64,000 nt of DNA. Origin: a virus. Shown here piece by piece: positions 1 to 9,471 of the stretch (position 1 is the stretch's first letter; every line of letters begins with the position of its first letter). The notes beneath the pieces are model-generated. The model was given only the letters and a program-made list of their open reading frames with translations, had not been told where the DNA came from and did no database searches. Where the stretch lies: IMG/VR virus record IMGVR_UViG_3300017991_004311, positions 1 to 64,000 of that record. One strand, given 5' to 3'. Made by a program: the position numbers and the translations under genes.

Positions 1-1
1 A

Positions 2-2100
2 GCCTCCAAAAAGCTCCATGCTCCTGGATTCAAATGGTCTCCCACCCAACCTGAATACGATATCATGGTGGCATTCTGGAAAGAGATGGAGAAAATCAGA
101 GAGGAAGCAGAGCGCATAGTAGGAGCCTCCAAGAGACTCCATGCCCCCGGATTCAAGTGGTCCCCCACACAACCCGAGTATGATATCATGGTGGCATTCT
201 GGAAGGAAATGGAGAAGATACGTCAAGAGGCGGAACGGACGGCGGAAGCATCCAAGAGACTCCACGCCCCTGAATTCAAATGGACCCCCACGCAACCAGA
301 ATATGATATCATGGTGGCGTTTTGGGAAAAGATGGAATCAATCCGCCAAGAGGCGGAACGCATGGCAGAGGCTTCTAAAAAGCTTCATGCCCCTGAATTC
401 AAATGGACCCCCACACAGCCGGAATACGATATCATGGTGACATTCTGGAAGGAAATGGAGAAGATACGTCAAGAGGCAGAACGCATGGCGGAAGCCTCCA
501 AGAAACTCCATGCCCCCGAATTCAAGTGGGCTCCCACCCAACCGGAATACGACATCATGGTGGCGTTTTGGAAGGAGCTGAAAGGAATCAGAGAGGAAGC
601 GGAACGGACTGCTGAAGCCTCCAAAAAACTCCATGCCCCTTCATTCAAGTGGGCACCTACCCAACCAGAATATGACATCATGGTGGTGTTCTGGCAATGG
701 ATGAAGAAAATCAGGGAAGAGGCGGAACGGATCACCGAATCCTCAAAAAAACTTCATACTCCTTCGTTCAAGTGGTCCCCCACGCAACCGGAGTACGATA
801 TCATGGTAGCGTTCTGGAAAGAGATGGAAAAGATACGTCAAGAAACAGAGAGAATCGCCGAAGCATCCAAGAGACTCCACGTCCCTGAATTCAAATGGGC
901 CCCCACACAGCCGGAATACGACATCATGGTGGCGTTCTGGAAAGAGATGGAAAAGATACGTCAAGAAACAGAGAGAATCGCCGAAGCATCCAAAAAACTT
1001 CACATCCCTGAATTCAAATGGTCTCCCACACAGCCTGAATACGATATCATGGTGGCGTTCTGGAAAGAGATGGAGAAAATCAGGGAGGAAGCGGAGAGAA
1101 CTACTGAGGTCTCCAAAAGGCTCCACGCCCCTGAATTCAAATGGTCTCCCACACAGCCTGAATACGATATCATGGTAGCGTTCTGGCAATGGATAGAGAA
1201 AATCAGGGAGGAAGCAGAGCGTATGACAGAAGTTTCCAGAAAGCTTCATATCCCCGAATTCAAATGGTCTCCCACCCAACCGGAATACGATATCATGGTG
1301 GCATTCTGGAAGGAGCTGAAAGGAATCCGGGAGGAAGCGGAGAGAACCGCTGAAGCCTCCAAAAAGCTCCATGCCCCCGAATTCAAATGGTCTCCCACCC
1401 AACCGGAATATGACATCATGGTGGCATTCTGGCAATGGATGGAGAAAATCAGAGAGGAAGCGGAAAGAACTGCCGAAGCTTCCAAGAAACTCCATGCCCC
1501 TTCGTTCAAATGGTCCCCCACACAGCCTGAATACGATATCATGGTAGCGTTTTGGAAGGAGCTGAAAGGAATCAGGGAGGAAGCGGAACGGATCACTGAA
1601 TCCTCAAAAAAGCTCCATGCTCCTGGATTCAAATGGTCTCCCACCCAACCTGAATACGATATCATGGTGGCATTCTGGAAAGAGATGGAGAAAATCAGAG
1701 AGGAAGCAGAACGCATAGTAGGAGCCTCCAAGAGACTCCATGCCCCTGAATTCAAGTGGTCCCCCACACAGCCTGAATATGATATCATGGTGGCATTCTG
1801 GAAAGAACTGAAAGGAATCCGGGAGGAAGCGGAGAGAACCGCTGAAGCCTCCAAGAAACTCCATGCCCCCGAATTCAAGTGGGCACCTACCCAACCCGAA
1901 TACGATATTATGGTGGCATTCTGGCAATGGATGGAGAAAATCAGAGAGGAAGCGGAAAGAACTGCCGAAGCTTCCAAGAAACTCCATGCCCCCGAATTCA
2001 AGTGGTCCCCCACGCAACCGGAATACGATATTATGGTAGCGTTCTGGGCAAAAATGAAATCTATCCGCGAAGAGGCAGAACGAATCGCCGAAATCACCGG
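2..2100 (+). repeat. 123-bp tandem repeat array inside the tape measure gene
   Basis: Seventeen units of exactly 123 bp (41 codons) begin at 65, 188, 311 and so on to 2033; a partial unit precedes position 65. Units differ by a few substitutions with no indels. Blocks of units are themselves duplicated: bases 10-140 nearly match 1613-1745, and the unit pair at 1295/1418 matches the pair at 1787/1910. This indicates repeated unequal recombination or gene conversion in the array. Confidence 0.95.
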
Positions 2101-3094
2101 TGCACCAGAATTCAAATGGACCCCAGGGGTTGTTGGAGGAGGGGCACCTGAGATTGACTATTCTGCCCTCGGTTGGGAAAAAATAGATAAATGGGTACGG
2201 GAGCGGAAACGCCAAATGCAAGCTGCTCTCCAGCTTGAAGTCCCTGCCTGGAAATGGGAAGCTGGCGGGTTGGGGGTGGGGCCGATGGAGGAAGCCTTAA
2301 AGCGCGTGGGAAAATTCAGGGATGAGTTTAGGCGGGTGCAACAGTATTTGAGGGAACAGCAAATCACGGAAACAGAGCGCATGATGGACAACTGGAGAAT
2401 GTATTTTAGCCAGGTGTTCGGCCTCCACGAGATGTCAAATGAGGAGATTGAGGGATTGTGGTCGACCTTAAGTGAATCGCAGTTGGAACGATTGACCGAA
2501 ATGTACGAAGCTTGGGACGAATGGCTCAACGGATTCCTGACGGGGATGAAAGAGGCGGTGAGCGCGGCTTTATTGGCTGGGGAAGGGATACAAGGCGTGT
2601 TTCAGCGTTTGGGGAATTTTATTCTGGATTATTTTGTGGGGACCGTTATCAGGACGATGATTGATGAACTCTATAAAGCTCTCGCGCTGAAAGAGGCTCT
2701 TGGAGGTTTCTTCAGTGGATTCTGGAGTTGGCTCCTCCCCTTCGGCGGGGGCGGCACGCTGGTCAAGGCGTTCCAGCACGGTGGCACCTTCCCGGAGGTG
2801 GACACGCGCACGGCCGGCACGGTCAACCGCGCCACCATCCTCCCGATGGCGGGCGAGCGCGGACCGGAGGCGTTCGTGCCGCTTGAGGGCGGCTCCATCC
2901 CCGTGACCATCAGAGGAGGGGGCAGCGGCGTGAGCATCGGGAACATCGACGTGGGCATCACGGTGTACGCCGAAAGCATCAGGGACCTCTATGACCGCAA
3001 CCGGGCCGAGTTCGAGGACACCATCGCCGACGCGGTGTCGGAAGGCATCCGCCGGGGCGCGGTCGCGGCGACCAAACTGGAGGTGAGGCGCTGA
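2..3094 (+). CDS. Tail tape measure protein, 5' end outside window
   Basis: The frame is open at the left edge, so the start is missing; about 1030 residues are visible. The first two thirds is a tandem array of 41-residue repeats with aromatic positions (FW near the start, FKW in the middle) and charged heptads, suiting a long helical rod. It is followed by a non-repetitive helical part, a hydrophobic stretch encoded around 2570-2760, and a Gly-rich C-terminus with AGERGPEAFVPL, the usual ending of tape measure proteins. Tape measures set tail length and line the tail lumen during DNA ejection. The repeat part is AT-richer than the segment after about 2740. The stop shares one base with the next ATG (TGATG). 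Confidence 0.9.
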   Translation, partial: ASKKLHAPGFKWSPTQPEYDIMVAFWKEMEKIREEAERIVGASKRLHAPGFKWSPTQPEYDIMVAFWKEMEKIRQEAERTAEASKRLHAPEFKWTPTQPEYDIMVAFWEKMESIRQEAERMAEASKKLHAPEFKWTPTQPEYDIMVTFWKEMEKIRQEAERMAEASKKLHAPEFKWAPTQPEYDIMVAFWKELKGIREEAERTAEASKKLHAPSFKWAPTQPEYDIMVVFWQWMKKIREEAERITESSKKLHTPSFKWSPTQPEYDIMVAFWKEMEKIRQETERIAEASKRLHVPEFKWAPTQPEYDIMVAFWKEMEKIRQETERIAEASKKLHIPEFKWSPTQPEYDIMVAFWKEMEKIREEAERTTEVSKRLHAPEFKWSPTQPEYDIMVAFWQWIEKIREEAERMTEVSRKLHIPEFKWSPTQPEYDIMVAFWKELKGIREEAERTAEASKKLHAPEFKWSPTQPEYDIMVAFWQWMEKIREEAERTAEASKKLHAPSFKWSPTQPEYDIMVAFWKELKGIREEAERITESSKKLHAPGFKWSPTQPEYDIMVAFWKEMEKIREEAERIVGASKRLHAPEFKWSPTQPEYDIMVAFWKELKGIREEAERTAEASKKLHAPEFKWAPTQPEYDIMVAFWQWMEKIREEAERTAEASKKLHAPEFKWSPTQPEYDIMVAFWAKMKSIREEAERIAEITGAPEFKWTPGVVGGGAPEIDYSALGWEKIDKWVRERKRQMQAALQLEVPAWKWEAGGLGVGPMEEALKRVGKFRDEFRRVQQYLREQQITETERMMDNWRMYFSQVFGLHEMSNEEIEGLWSTLSESQLERLTEMYEAWDEWLNGFLTGMKEAVSAALLAGEGIQGVFQRLGNFILDYFVGTVIRTMIDELYKALALKEALGGFFSGFWSWLLPFGGGGTLVKAFQHGGTFPEVDTRTAGTVNRATILPMAGERGPEAFVPLEGGSIPVTIRGGGSGVSIGNIDVGITVYAESIRDLYDRNRAEFEDTIADAVSEGIRRGAVAATKLEVRR

Positions 3095-3468
3095 TGGCCG
3101 TCCACCGCTGCCGGCTCAGCGACGGGACCGCGAACGTCGACTTCAACGTCGCCGAACCGCACCAGAGGCCGTGGCTCTACGAGGAGGACGTGGTCCGGGC
3201 CGCCGATGGGACCGAATGGCGGTACCAGTGGTGGCGGAAACGGACGTGGCAGTGCGATATCCACACGATGGCCAAGACGGATGCCGACCAGGTGAACACG
3301 TGGCGGAGAACGAACGAACGGCTCACGTTCTATCCCGATTACCAGGATGCCTCGGCCACGAGTTACACGGTCACGATCCAGAACAAGTACGAGCCGATGC
3401 AGATGAGGGATTCGGCCGGGGGATGGGACCGGGACTTCAAGGGGACCATCGACCTGGCGGAAGCATAA
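3094..3468 (+). CDS. Small tail protein after tape measure (distal-tail-like)
   Basis: A 124-residue protein starting within the tape measure stop. It is Trp- and Arg-rich and predicted to be mainly beta-strand. Its place between tape measure and hub gene is that of the distal tail protein or a small tail assembly protein in siphoviruses. I recognise no diagnostic motif; the tail assignment rests on position. Confidence 0.75.
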   Translation: MAVHRCRLSDGTANVDFNVAEPHQRPWLYEEDVVRAADGTEWRYQWWRKRTWQCDIHTMAKTDADQVNTWRRTNERLTFYPDYQDASATSYTVTIQNKYEPMQMRDSAGGWDRDFKGTIDLAEA

Positions 3469-3471
3469 GAA

Positions 3472-3490
3472 AATATTACGGCGTAATAAT
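3472..3490. promoter_or_regulatory. Near-perfect palindrome, ATTATTACC-type, copy 1
   Basis: AATATTACG-G-CGTAATAAT: 9-base arms around one central base with one arm mismatch. It sits between the small tail gene and the hub gene, directly upstream of the ribosome-binding site GGAGGG. It has the same design as the perfect palindromes at 44442 and 55514. Confidence 0.6.
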
Positions 3491-3503
3491 CGGAGGGAAT
3501 GAC

Positions 3504-5918
3504 TTGGCCACTAGTTCAGACCTTGAAAATTTTACCCCGGAAGAGCTGGAGCGCTGCACGCCCCAGGAGATCGAGGACGCGCTCGCGGTGCGTATCGCGG
3601 TGAAGAACCCGAAACTGGCGCGGCGTTTCTTCGAGTTCGACGACACGGACCGGAGCAACTTAGTGGCGCGCTTCGGCGAGGTCGTGCGCGAGGGCGGGAA
3701 GGTGGTCGCGACCGCCGGCTCGCTCGACCTTGTGAACACGACCGGTTTCTTCTCCAACCTGTTCAACACGCCCGAGGACGCGGACAAGAGCGTGGCGCTC
3801 AAGGTCGGGTTCCCGGCGAAGAAGACCGTGTTCACCGGCAAGGGACTGCGCGTGGAGGCGCGGCGCACCCTGATGACGCTGTTCCTGCGCGACAAGTTCA
3901 CCGACCTCCTCAAGAACGCGATCGGGGACGAGGACACCGCCGTCACCTACGGGCAAACCGAACTCCTCACCGACGGGGGCCTGGAGGCGTGGGACGACGC
4001 GAACACGCTGACCAACTGGGACGATGGGACCGAACCGGTCCCCATTCTGCAGACCGAGGGCGAGCATGGCGGAACCTACGACTGCAAGATATTGGGCGAC
4101 TCTGGCGGTGATCTCAACTACATCGAACAGAGCGGCATTGCCATCACTGGCGGGAACGCTTACGAGCTCTCGTTCTGGCACATTCAGGACACGGGCGAGA
4201 CCAACCAGGGGTTGAAGTACTACATTAAGGACGAGGACGGCTACTACCTGCAGTCTGACGGCTCGTGGGATAATTCCGAGACGTACCTGACCGTGACCGT
4301 GGGCCAGACCTACGCGCGGGAGAGCGTCGTCTTCGTCACCCGTGCCGATGCCGAGACGCTCACGGTGCGAATCAGGAGCAGCGTGGCCACGGAGGACGAT
4401 TGCCGGGTGGACGACATCACCCTCCATGACGGCAACCCGGCCTGCATCGCCTGGAACGTGCTGGTGGTCAAGAACGGGCTCGATTCGACCGTCGGCTCCA
4501 GCAACGCCGACATCGACTACGCCGATTGGGAAACGTGGGGGGACGACTGCGGGGAGGCCGAGCTCTGCCTCGGATGCAGCTTCAAGGGGACCGAGACCGA
4601 ACGCATCCTGAATCTGCTGGCGAAGTACAGCCATTCCTACGTCTACATCAACGAGGACGGGAAGGTCGACTTCAAGCGGATCAAGTCGGGCGGTTCGTCC
4701 GTGATGAGCATCGGCGAGGACGAATGGTCGGAGTACAGCGCACCCACGGAGAAGAAAGACCTGGCGAACGACATCACGGTGGCGTACGACTACGACGGGG
4801 CCGCATGGGCGGGCACGGTGACGGACTCGTCCACCGCGTCGCAGACCACCTGGGGCACGTTCCCGCACCTGGTGCAGGAGACCGACATCTGGCACGAGAC
4901 GCAGGTCTCGGCCGAGAGCTATGCGGCGAAGCACTTGGAGCTGTACGCGAACATGCCGAGCTACATCAACGTCACCGGGCCGCTGTGCCTGGTGGACCTC
5001 GACATCGGCGACATCGTGAAGCTCACCCTGTCCGAACTCGACCTCAGCGACCAGTACTGCCGGGTGGAGCGGATACGGAACAACGCGCTGGTCAACTCGA
5101 AGGTGACGCTGACGCTGAAGAACCTGGCCACGGAGAACTTTTTCTTCAACATCGACTCGGCGGACGAGTGGGAGGACGGGACCATCCCGACCAATATGAA
5201 GAAAGGCGACGGCTACATCATCCTGAAGCGCAACGCCGGCTCCTATTTCCAGTTCGACACGGCCGACTATGGGCATGTGGCTACCCCGAGTTCAGTCACC
5301 TACATGGAGGACAAGGAGGTCGACAACTCCGGGGAGGACGACCTGCAGATCCAATGGCGGATGACCGTGCAGATCATCAGCGGTTCCCAGGGGCCGGCCG
5401 AATTCGGCATCCAGATCTACGACGAGGAGAACAACCTGCTCGACAGCGAGGACTGGCAACAGGCCATCAGCTCCACCCCCACGACGGTGACGAAGACGGC
5501 GACGCTCGACGTTTCCGGGATCAGGGCGGGGCAAACGATGAGGATCAGGCGCTGGGTGAAGGGCAACAATCTCAGTTTCACGACATCCTACACGCACATC
5601 AAGCGTATGAGCTACGCCTCGACCGCCACTTACACGTCGAAGCACAAGTACTGGGAGGCGACGGTGAATTATGCCACGTGCGCGGTCGAATCGACGTTGA
5701 ACGGGGAGAGCGCGACGGTGCAGCTGGAGACCTCCGAGGACAACTTCTCGACCACCGAGGATACCTGGGGAGGACCGCAGGCGCTCTCCGGGGGGGAGGA
5801 GAGCTTCGACGTCTCCGCGCTCCAGAGCTCGAAGTACGTCCGGGCGAAATTCGTGCTCAATTCCAGCGACGGTGGCGCGTCCCCGCGGGTGGATTTGTGC
5901 CAGGTGTTCCCGTCATGA
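3504..5918 (+). CDS. Tail hub-like protein with carbohydrate-binding-like insert
   Basis: I chose the TTG at 3504 because GGAGGG lies six bases upstream and nothing before it in frame looks coding; this gives 804 residues. Residues roughly 1-150 and 310-560 resemble a tail hub/baseplate protein. Between them (about 155-305) lies a jelly-roll-like segment, from GGLEAW to VDDITLHDG, typical of CBM_4_9-like carbohydrate-binding modules. The C-terminal third is beta-rich. Following the tape measure it probably forms the tail tip and contacts the cell surface. Hub and CBM calls are from recalled family patterns. Confidence 0.7.
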   Translation: MATSSDLENFTPEELERCTPQEIEDALAVRIAVKNPKLARRFFEFDDTDRSNLVARFGEVVREGGKVVATAGSLDLVNTTGFFSNLFNTPEDADKSVALKVGFPAKKTVFTGKGLRVEARRTLMTLFLRDKFTDLLKNAIGDEDTAVTYGQTELLTDGGLEAWDDANTLTNWDDGTEPVPILQTEGEHGGTYDCKILGDSGGDLNYIEQSGIAITGGNAYELSFWHIQDTGETNQGLKYYIKDEDGYYLQSDGSWDNSETYLTVTVGQTYARESVVFVTRADAETLTVRIRSSVATEDDCRVDDITLHDGNPACIAWNVLVVKNGLDSTVGSSNADIDYADWETWGDDCGEAELCLGCSFKGTETERILNLLAKYSHSYVYINEDGKVDFKRIKSGGSSVMSIGEDEWSEYSAPTEKKDLANDITVAYDYDGAAWAGTVTDSSTASQTTWGTFPHLVQETDIWHETQVSAESYAAKHLELYANMPSYINVTGPLCLVDLDIGDIVKLTLSELDLSDQYCRVERIRNNALVNSKVTLTLKNLATENFFFNIDSADEWEDGTIPTNMKKGDGYIILKRNAGSYFQFDTADYGHVATPSSVTYMEDKEVDNSGEDDLQIQWRMTVQIISGSQGPAEFGIQIYDEENNLLDSEDWQQAISSTPTTVTKTATLDVSGIRAGQTMRIRRWVKGNNLSFTTSYTHIKRMSYASTATYTSKHKYWEATVNYATCAVESTLNGESATVQLETSEDNFSTTEDTWGGPQALSGGEESFDVSALQSSKYVRAKFVLNSSDGGASPRVDLCQVFPS

Positions 5919-5931
5919 GGGAGGTGAGGGT

Positions 5932-6282
5932 ATGTCGGTAGACAAAGACGTTGACATGTTCCTGATGAGTTGGGCGCTGGAGCGGTACCTCGACTTCGAT
6001 CTCGGCATCGGGGAGAGCGGGAAATGGCACGCCAACCGGGACGTGACCATCACCGAGGTGAGCTATCATAACAAATCGGCCGGGACGGCGCTGACGAGCG
6101 CGGCCACCGTGACCAACAACGGAGACGCGGCATCATCGTCCAGCGCGGACCTTGCCGCCGACACCTCCGAGGCGGACACGACGATCACGAACGCGGCGGT
6201 CACGGACGGCAACTATATCAAGGCCACGGCGGGGGACCAGCCGATGCACATCACGGTCACCGTGAAGGTGACGATGGGGTGA
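5932..6282 (+). CDS. Small virion protein, beta-rich
   Basis: ATG at 5932 follows GGGAGGTGAGGG; 116 residues. An N-terminal acidic part is followed by Ser/Thr/Ala-rich alternating beta sequence. It lies among tail genes, so a tail or tip accessory role is likely. Family not recognised. Confidence 0.75.
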   Translation: MSVDKDVDMFLMSWALERYLDFDLGIGESGKWHANRDVTITEVSYHNKSAGTALTSAATVTNNGDAASSSSADLAADTSEADTTITNAAVTDGNYIKATAGDQPMHITVTVKVTMG

Positions 6283-6286
6283 CAAA

Positions 6287-6991
6287 ATGAGAACATGGAT
6301 TGCGCTTGCACTAGGGATAATCGCCGCGATGGTATTCTGCGGCGCGGCATTGGCGGGACCGCCCACGGCGATATTGCTGACGGAGATCGCCACCGCCCCG
6401 GCGACCCCGGCGGCGGGGGAGTTCTACATTTACGCGCTCTCGGCCGACTCCACGCTCTACGGCAAGGGTGACGACGGGACGGCGCATGATCTAGAGGCGG
6501 CTACCCTTGGTGCCGATTCCGTCAATGATACCCACATTGATTGGGGTACCGGTGCGAATCAGGTGGAACTCTCGGATATCCCCGCAACCGGGGCAGCTAC
6601 TGATTACATCCCCCGCTATGACGGGTCCAATTTCACCGCGCGCGCGCTCTCGGCGGCGATCGGTGTGTGTATCTCTGGGACCCTTTCAGCGGAGAGTACC
6701 GCGGCCACTGTTTATATTCCTTTTGACATGACGCTCACCGACACTCGCGCGTATGCCGATACTGCGCCATCGGGTTCATCAATCAAGCTTGACATCCGGC
6801 TTGACGGTGCGACCATTTACTCAGGAACCAAGCTCAATATCGCAGCAGCGGCCAATTCTGGGACCCAGGCGACATTTGGAACGACTGCTGTGACTGCTTG
6901 GCAACGGTTCAACATCGATGTCAACGCAGTCGGGTCCGCAACGGCGGGCGGGGATAACGTCGCGATTACGATTGTGGGGACGAGGCCATGA
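6287..6991 (+). CDS. Putative virion protein with signal-peptide-like N-terminus
   Basis: 234 residues. The first ~23 residues form a signal peptide (hydrophobic core ending ALA|G). The rest is Thr/Ser/Ala-rich beta sequence with the stretch PAAGEFYIYALSADSTLYGK, often seen in phage fibre or spike proteins. A signal peptide on a virion protein is unusual; a secreted or envelope role is the alternative. It overlaps the next gene by four bases (ATGA). Confidence 0.7.
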   Translation: MRTWIALALGIIAAMVFCGAALAGPPTAILLTEIATAPATPAAGEFYIYALSADSTLYGKGDDGTAHDLEAATLGADSVNDTHIDWGTGANQVELSDIPATGAATDYIPRYDGSNFTARALSAAIGVCISGTLSAESTAATVYIPFDMTLTDTRAYADTAPSGSSIKLDIRLDGATIYSGTKLNIAAAANSGTQATFGTTAVTAWQRFNIDVNAVGSATAGGDNVAITIVGTRP

Positions 6992-9282
6992 AATACCTAC
7001 TTGCACTGCTTGCATTCCTAACCCTGTGTGGCAGCGCGTTTGGAACCTACACGTACAAGCAGGAAATCACAGTATCTGCCTCAGCCGCCAAGACAAACAT
7101 TCCTGTCGAAGTCGTGCTCAACGCCGACGATTTCGATTTCTCCCATTGTCGCTCTGATTTCTATGACCTGGAAATCCGGGCCAGCGACGAGACTACGGCA
7201 CTCAATTACTACCGGATGTACTACCTCGATTGCCGTCCTACCGGGATTGATGATGCCATGTCGCCGCAAGGGACCTCGTGGAACTACGTGCAGCCACAGG
7301 CATACTACTACAGTTCTGCGAATACCTGCACCTATGTGGTCTATATGGACGATGCGCGAGACACATGCGTGAGTAAATTCGATCACACCACGAAGCTATG
7401 GGCTGATTCGGTACAGGTCTACACCGAGGGCGAGGCGAACAATCACGCGGCGAGCTGCATCTTCGTGGATTCGAGTGGCTATATCCACGTGATTGGGGGT
7501 GAGTACACCGGGGCTGCCGACGGGCTAAAACACTACAAAAGCACTAACCCAGAAGATATCTCCGCATGGGGGGACGCGGGTACGATTGAAAATGTTGAGG
7601 CGCTTACCCTTCCCTATGCGCTGGTAAGGGATAACGGCGATATCTGGCTATTTTCACGGGACAAACATGGCGCGAACGATTCTCGGACTGCATTGAATAT
7701 CAGCACTGATGACGGGGCCAACTGGCAGACGATGAAGCATATCATTGATTCTGATGAACGACCCTATTTCGGTGGCGCGGTGGAGGACGATTCGGGCAAT
7801 ATCTGGATCGCCTGGACACACAGCAACGCCGGGGGGAGTAGCGAAAATACGTATTGTGCTAAGTGCGTCGGCGCGGCCTCCGGGACCTGGAAGGCTGCCG
7901 ATGATACGGTAGTTACCGCGCCGTTTGACGGGACGGAAGCGGAGACATGTGTTGCAGCGACGGCATCGAACTCAGAGACATTTCCGGTGGACATCACCTT
8001 GGTCGATGATAAGCCGCTCATTGTGTACAATGATGATACCGGGGTTGCGGGTGATTGGACTCTAAAGACAGCCAAGTGGAGTGGCTCAGCATGGTCTACT
8101 CACACAGTGTATCAACACAGTTATTATCCTACCGAGGCAGCGTGGTCCTATTTGACTGCTGAGCTGTACTCCACGAGCGGGACGAGTAACGTTACGTGTT
8201 ATTTTGTGGTAGGAGAAGGGTCAAGCGGTGAATGGAATTATGGCGGCGATATCCTGGCGTATGCGTCTACCGATGCGGGGTCCACCTGGACGGCGTCAGC
8301 GACGATCAAGACACTCGATTACAAGCACGATTGGGCTGATATCGAAACTCATTTTAACCGCAATATCAAATATGCCCGAACCACGGAGGGCCGGAAGAGC
8401 ACCGCGACGGCGTGCCGGTTTGTATTTACGGAAACGTTTGGTGGTAACTGGGATGAGACGAATACGGGGGAGATATGGGCCTACGGGACCGAACAGGAGG
8501 AGGCGCGGCTATGGGCCAAGATGAGCCAGTTGTGTACCAGTGATTCTTTGTGGCTTTACTATGGTTGTGCCACTGACAGTACCGATGCTTCGACACGAGC
8601 GATTATGTATCTGTGGGATGATTTCGAGACCTATGCTGACGGGGATCGTAATCCTACAGGGTGGGTGACTGGTAGTAAAGGTGAAGTTGAAATTGATGAT
8701 GCGTATGCGCGGGAGACATTGAGTAATAAAGCCTGGGCTAGCGAGGGCGGAGACTCAGCCAATGCCTATTGGTATATTCCGTTCGGGACGACCATGAGCG
8801 TAGACAATGGGCATGAGATTTACTGGTCCTGGCTGGTGGACGATCTAGACGAAGGGGTTCTGGCTGCATTGATGCCGGATTCGACCGTAGGGGCGAGCGC
8901 AACGGTATGGATGAAGATGGACGTGAATAATACGGATATTTCCTACTACGACGGGGAGTGGAAGGACGTATTGACTTCTCTGAGTGCTGAACAGTGGTAC
9001 GTGTTCAAGGTATACAATGTCGATTTCACAAACCATCAATTCGACATCGACGTAGCGACTGACCATGGGGTGACTGGTACGAACGCCAATGGAAGCTTCC
9101 GGGACGGGACAAATAGCCAGATAACCCGGTTCTTCGCCAATAACGGGGATATTAATGAGCATGAGTGGTTTGACGATATTGTAGCCTATCCGGTGACATC
9201 TATATCGCAGACGTTCGGCTCGGAGACGGAGGTGTCACCTACACCGTCAGCTATGGAAGCGATCATCGTAACATTTTGGTAA
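6988..9282 (+). CDS. Large adhesin-like protein: DUF2341 split by a BNR-type propeller, plus lectin-like domain
   Basis: 764 residues with a signal peptide (MKYLLALLAFLTLCGSAFG). Residues ~22-75 look like the first half of DUF2341. Residues ~95-480 contain Asp-box/BNR-like turns such as STDDGANW and STDAGSTW, as in sialidase-type propellers. Residues ~495-540 (SLWLYYGCATDS...WDDFETY) look like the second half of DUF2341, and the rest resembles a concanavalin-like lectin fold. A glycan-binding or glycan-processing role at the virion tip or cell surface is inferred. Catalytic sialidase residues cannot be assigned by eye. Confidence 0.65.
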   Translation: MKYLLALLAFLTLCGSAFGTYTYKQEITVSASAAKTNIPVEVVLNADDFDFSHCRSDFYDLEIRASDETTALNYYRMYYLDCRPTGIDDAMSPQGTSWNYVQPQAYYYSSANTCTYVVYMDDARDTCVSKFDHTTKLWADSVQVYTEGEANNHAASCIFVDSSGYIHVIGGEYTGAADGLKHYKSTNPEDISAWGDAGTIENVEALTLPYALVRDNGDIWLFSRDKHGANDSRTALNISTDDGANWQTMKHIIDSDERPYFGGAVEDDSGNIWIAWTHSNAGGSSENTYCAKCVGAASGTWKAADDTVVTAPFDGTEAETCVAATASNSETFPVDITLVDDKPLIVYNDDTGVAGDWTLKTAKWSGSAWSTHTVYQHSYYPTEAAWSYLTAELYSTSGTSNVTCYFVVGEGSSGEWNYGGDILAYASTDAGSTWTASATIKTLDYKHDWADIETHFNRNIKYARTTEGRKSTATACRFVFTETFGGNWDETNTGEIWAYGTEQEEARLWAKMSQLCTSDSLWLYYGCATDSTDASTRAIMYLWDDFETYADGDRNPTGWVTGSKGEVEIDDAYARETLSNKAWASEGGDSANAYWYIPFGTTMSVDNGHEIYWSWLVDDLDEGVLAALMPDSTVGASATVWMKMDVNNTDISYYDGEWKDVLTSLSAEQWYVFKVYNVDFTNHQFDIDVATDHGVTGTNANGSFRDGTNSQITRFFANNGDINEHEWFDDIVAYPVTSISQTFGSETEVSPTPSAMEAIIVTFW

Positions 9283-9295
9283 TATATGGATTTGA

Positions 9296-9454
9296 ATGAT
9301 AGTGATAAGTGTATCATCTAAGATATTTCTGTTCTGTGCCTGTGTTTTTGGGGTTTTCGGTATTTTGTATTGTACTGTTGAAGGCGGAATGGCATTTGTA
9401 TTGTCGTCAGTGATGTTGGCGGTTGCGGCATTGATAGATTTGAAAGCAGAATAA
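9296..9454 (+). CDS. Small two-helix membrane protein
   Basis: 52 codons from ATG 9296 (GTG 9302 possible). Two hydrophobic segments (IFLFCACVFGVFGILYC and FVLSSVMLAVAALI) are joined by a short polar turn, with a charged tail DLKAE. No good ribosome-binding site. It sits between tail and lysis-type genes, so a holin-like role is possible but unproven. Confidence 0.4.
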   Translation: MIVISVSSKIFLFCACVFGVFGILYCTVEGGMAFVLSSVMLAVAALIDLKAE

Positions 9455-9471
9455 TCTATTAGGAGGCAATC

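Noticed and set aside
2-2100. CRISPR-like or satellite array
   Set aside because: The 123-bp units are contiguous, in frame and coding, with no spacers.
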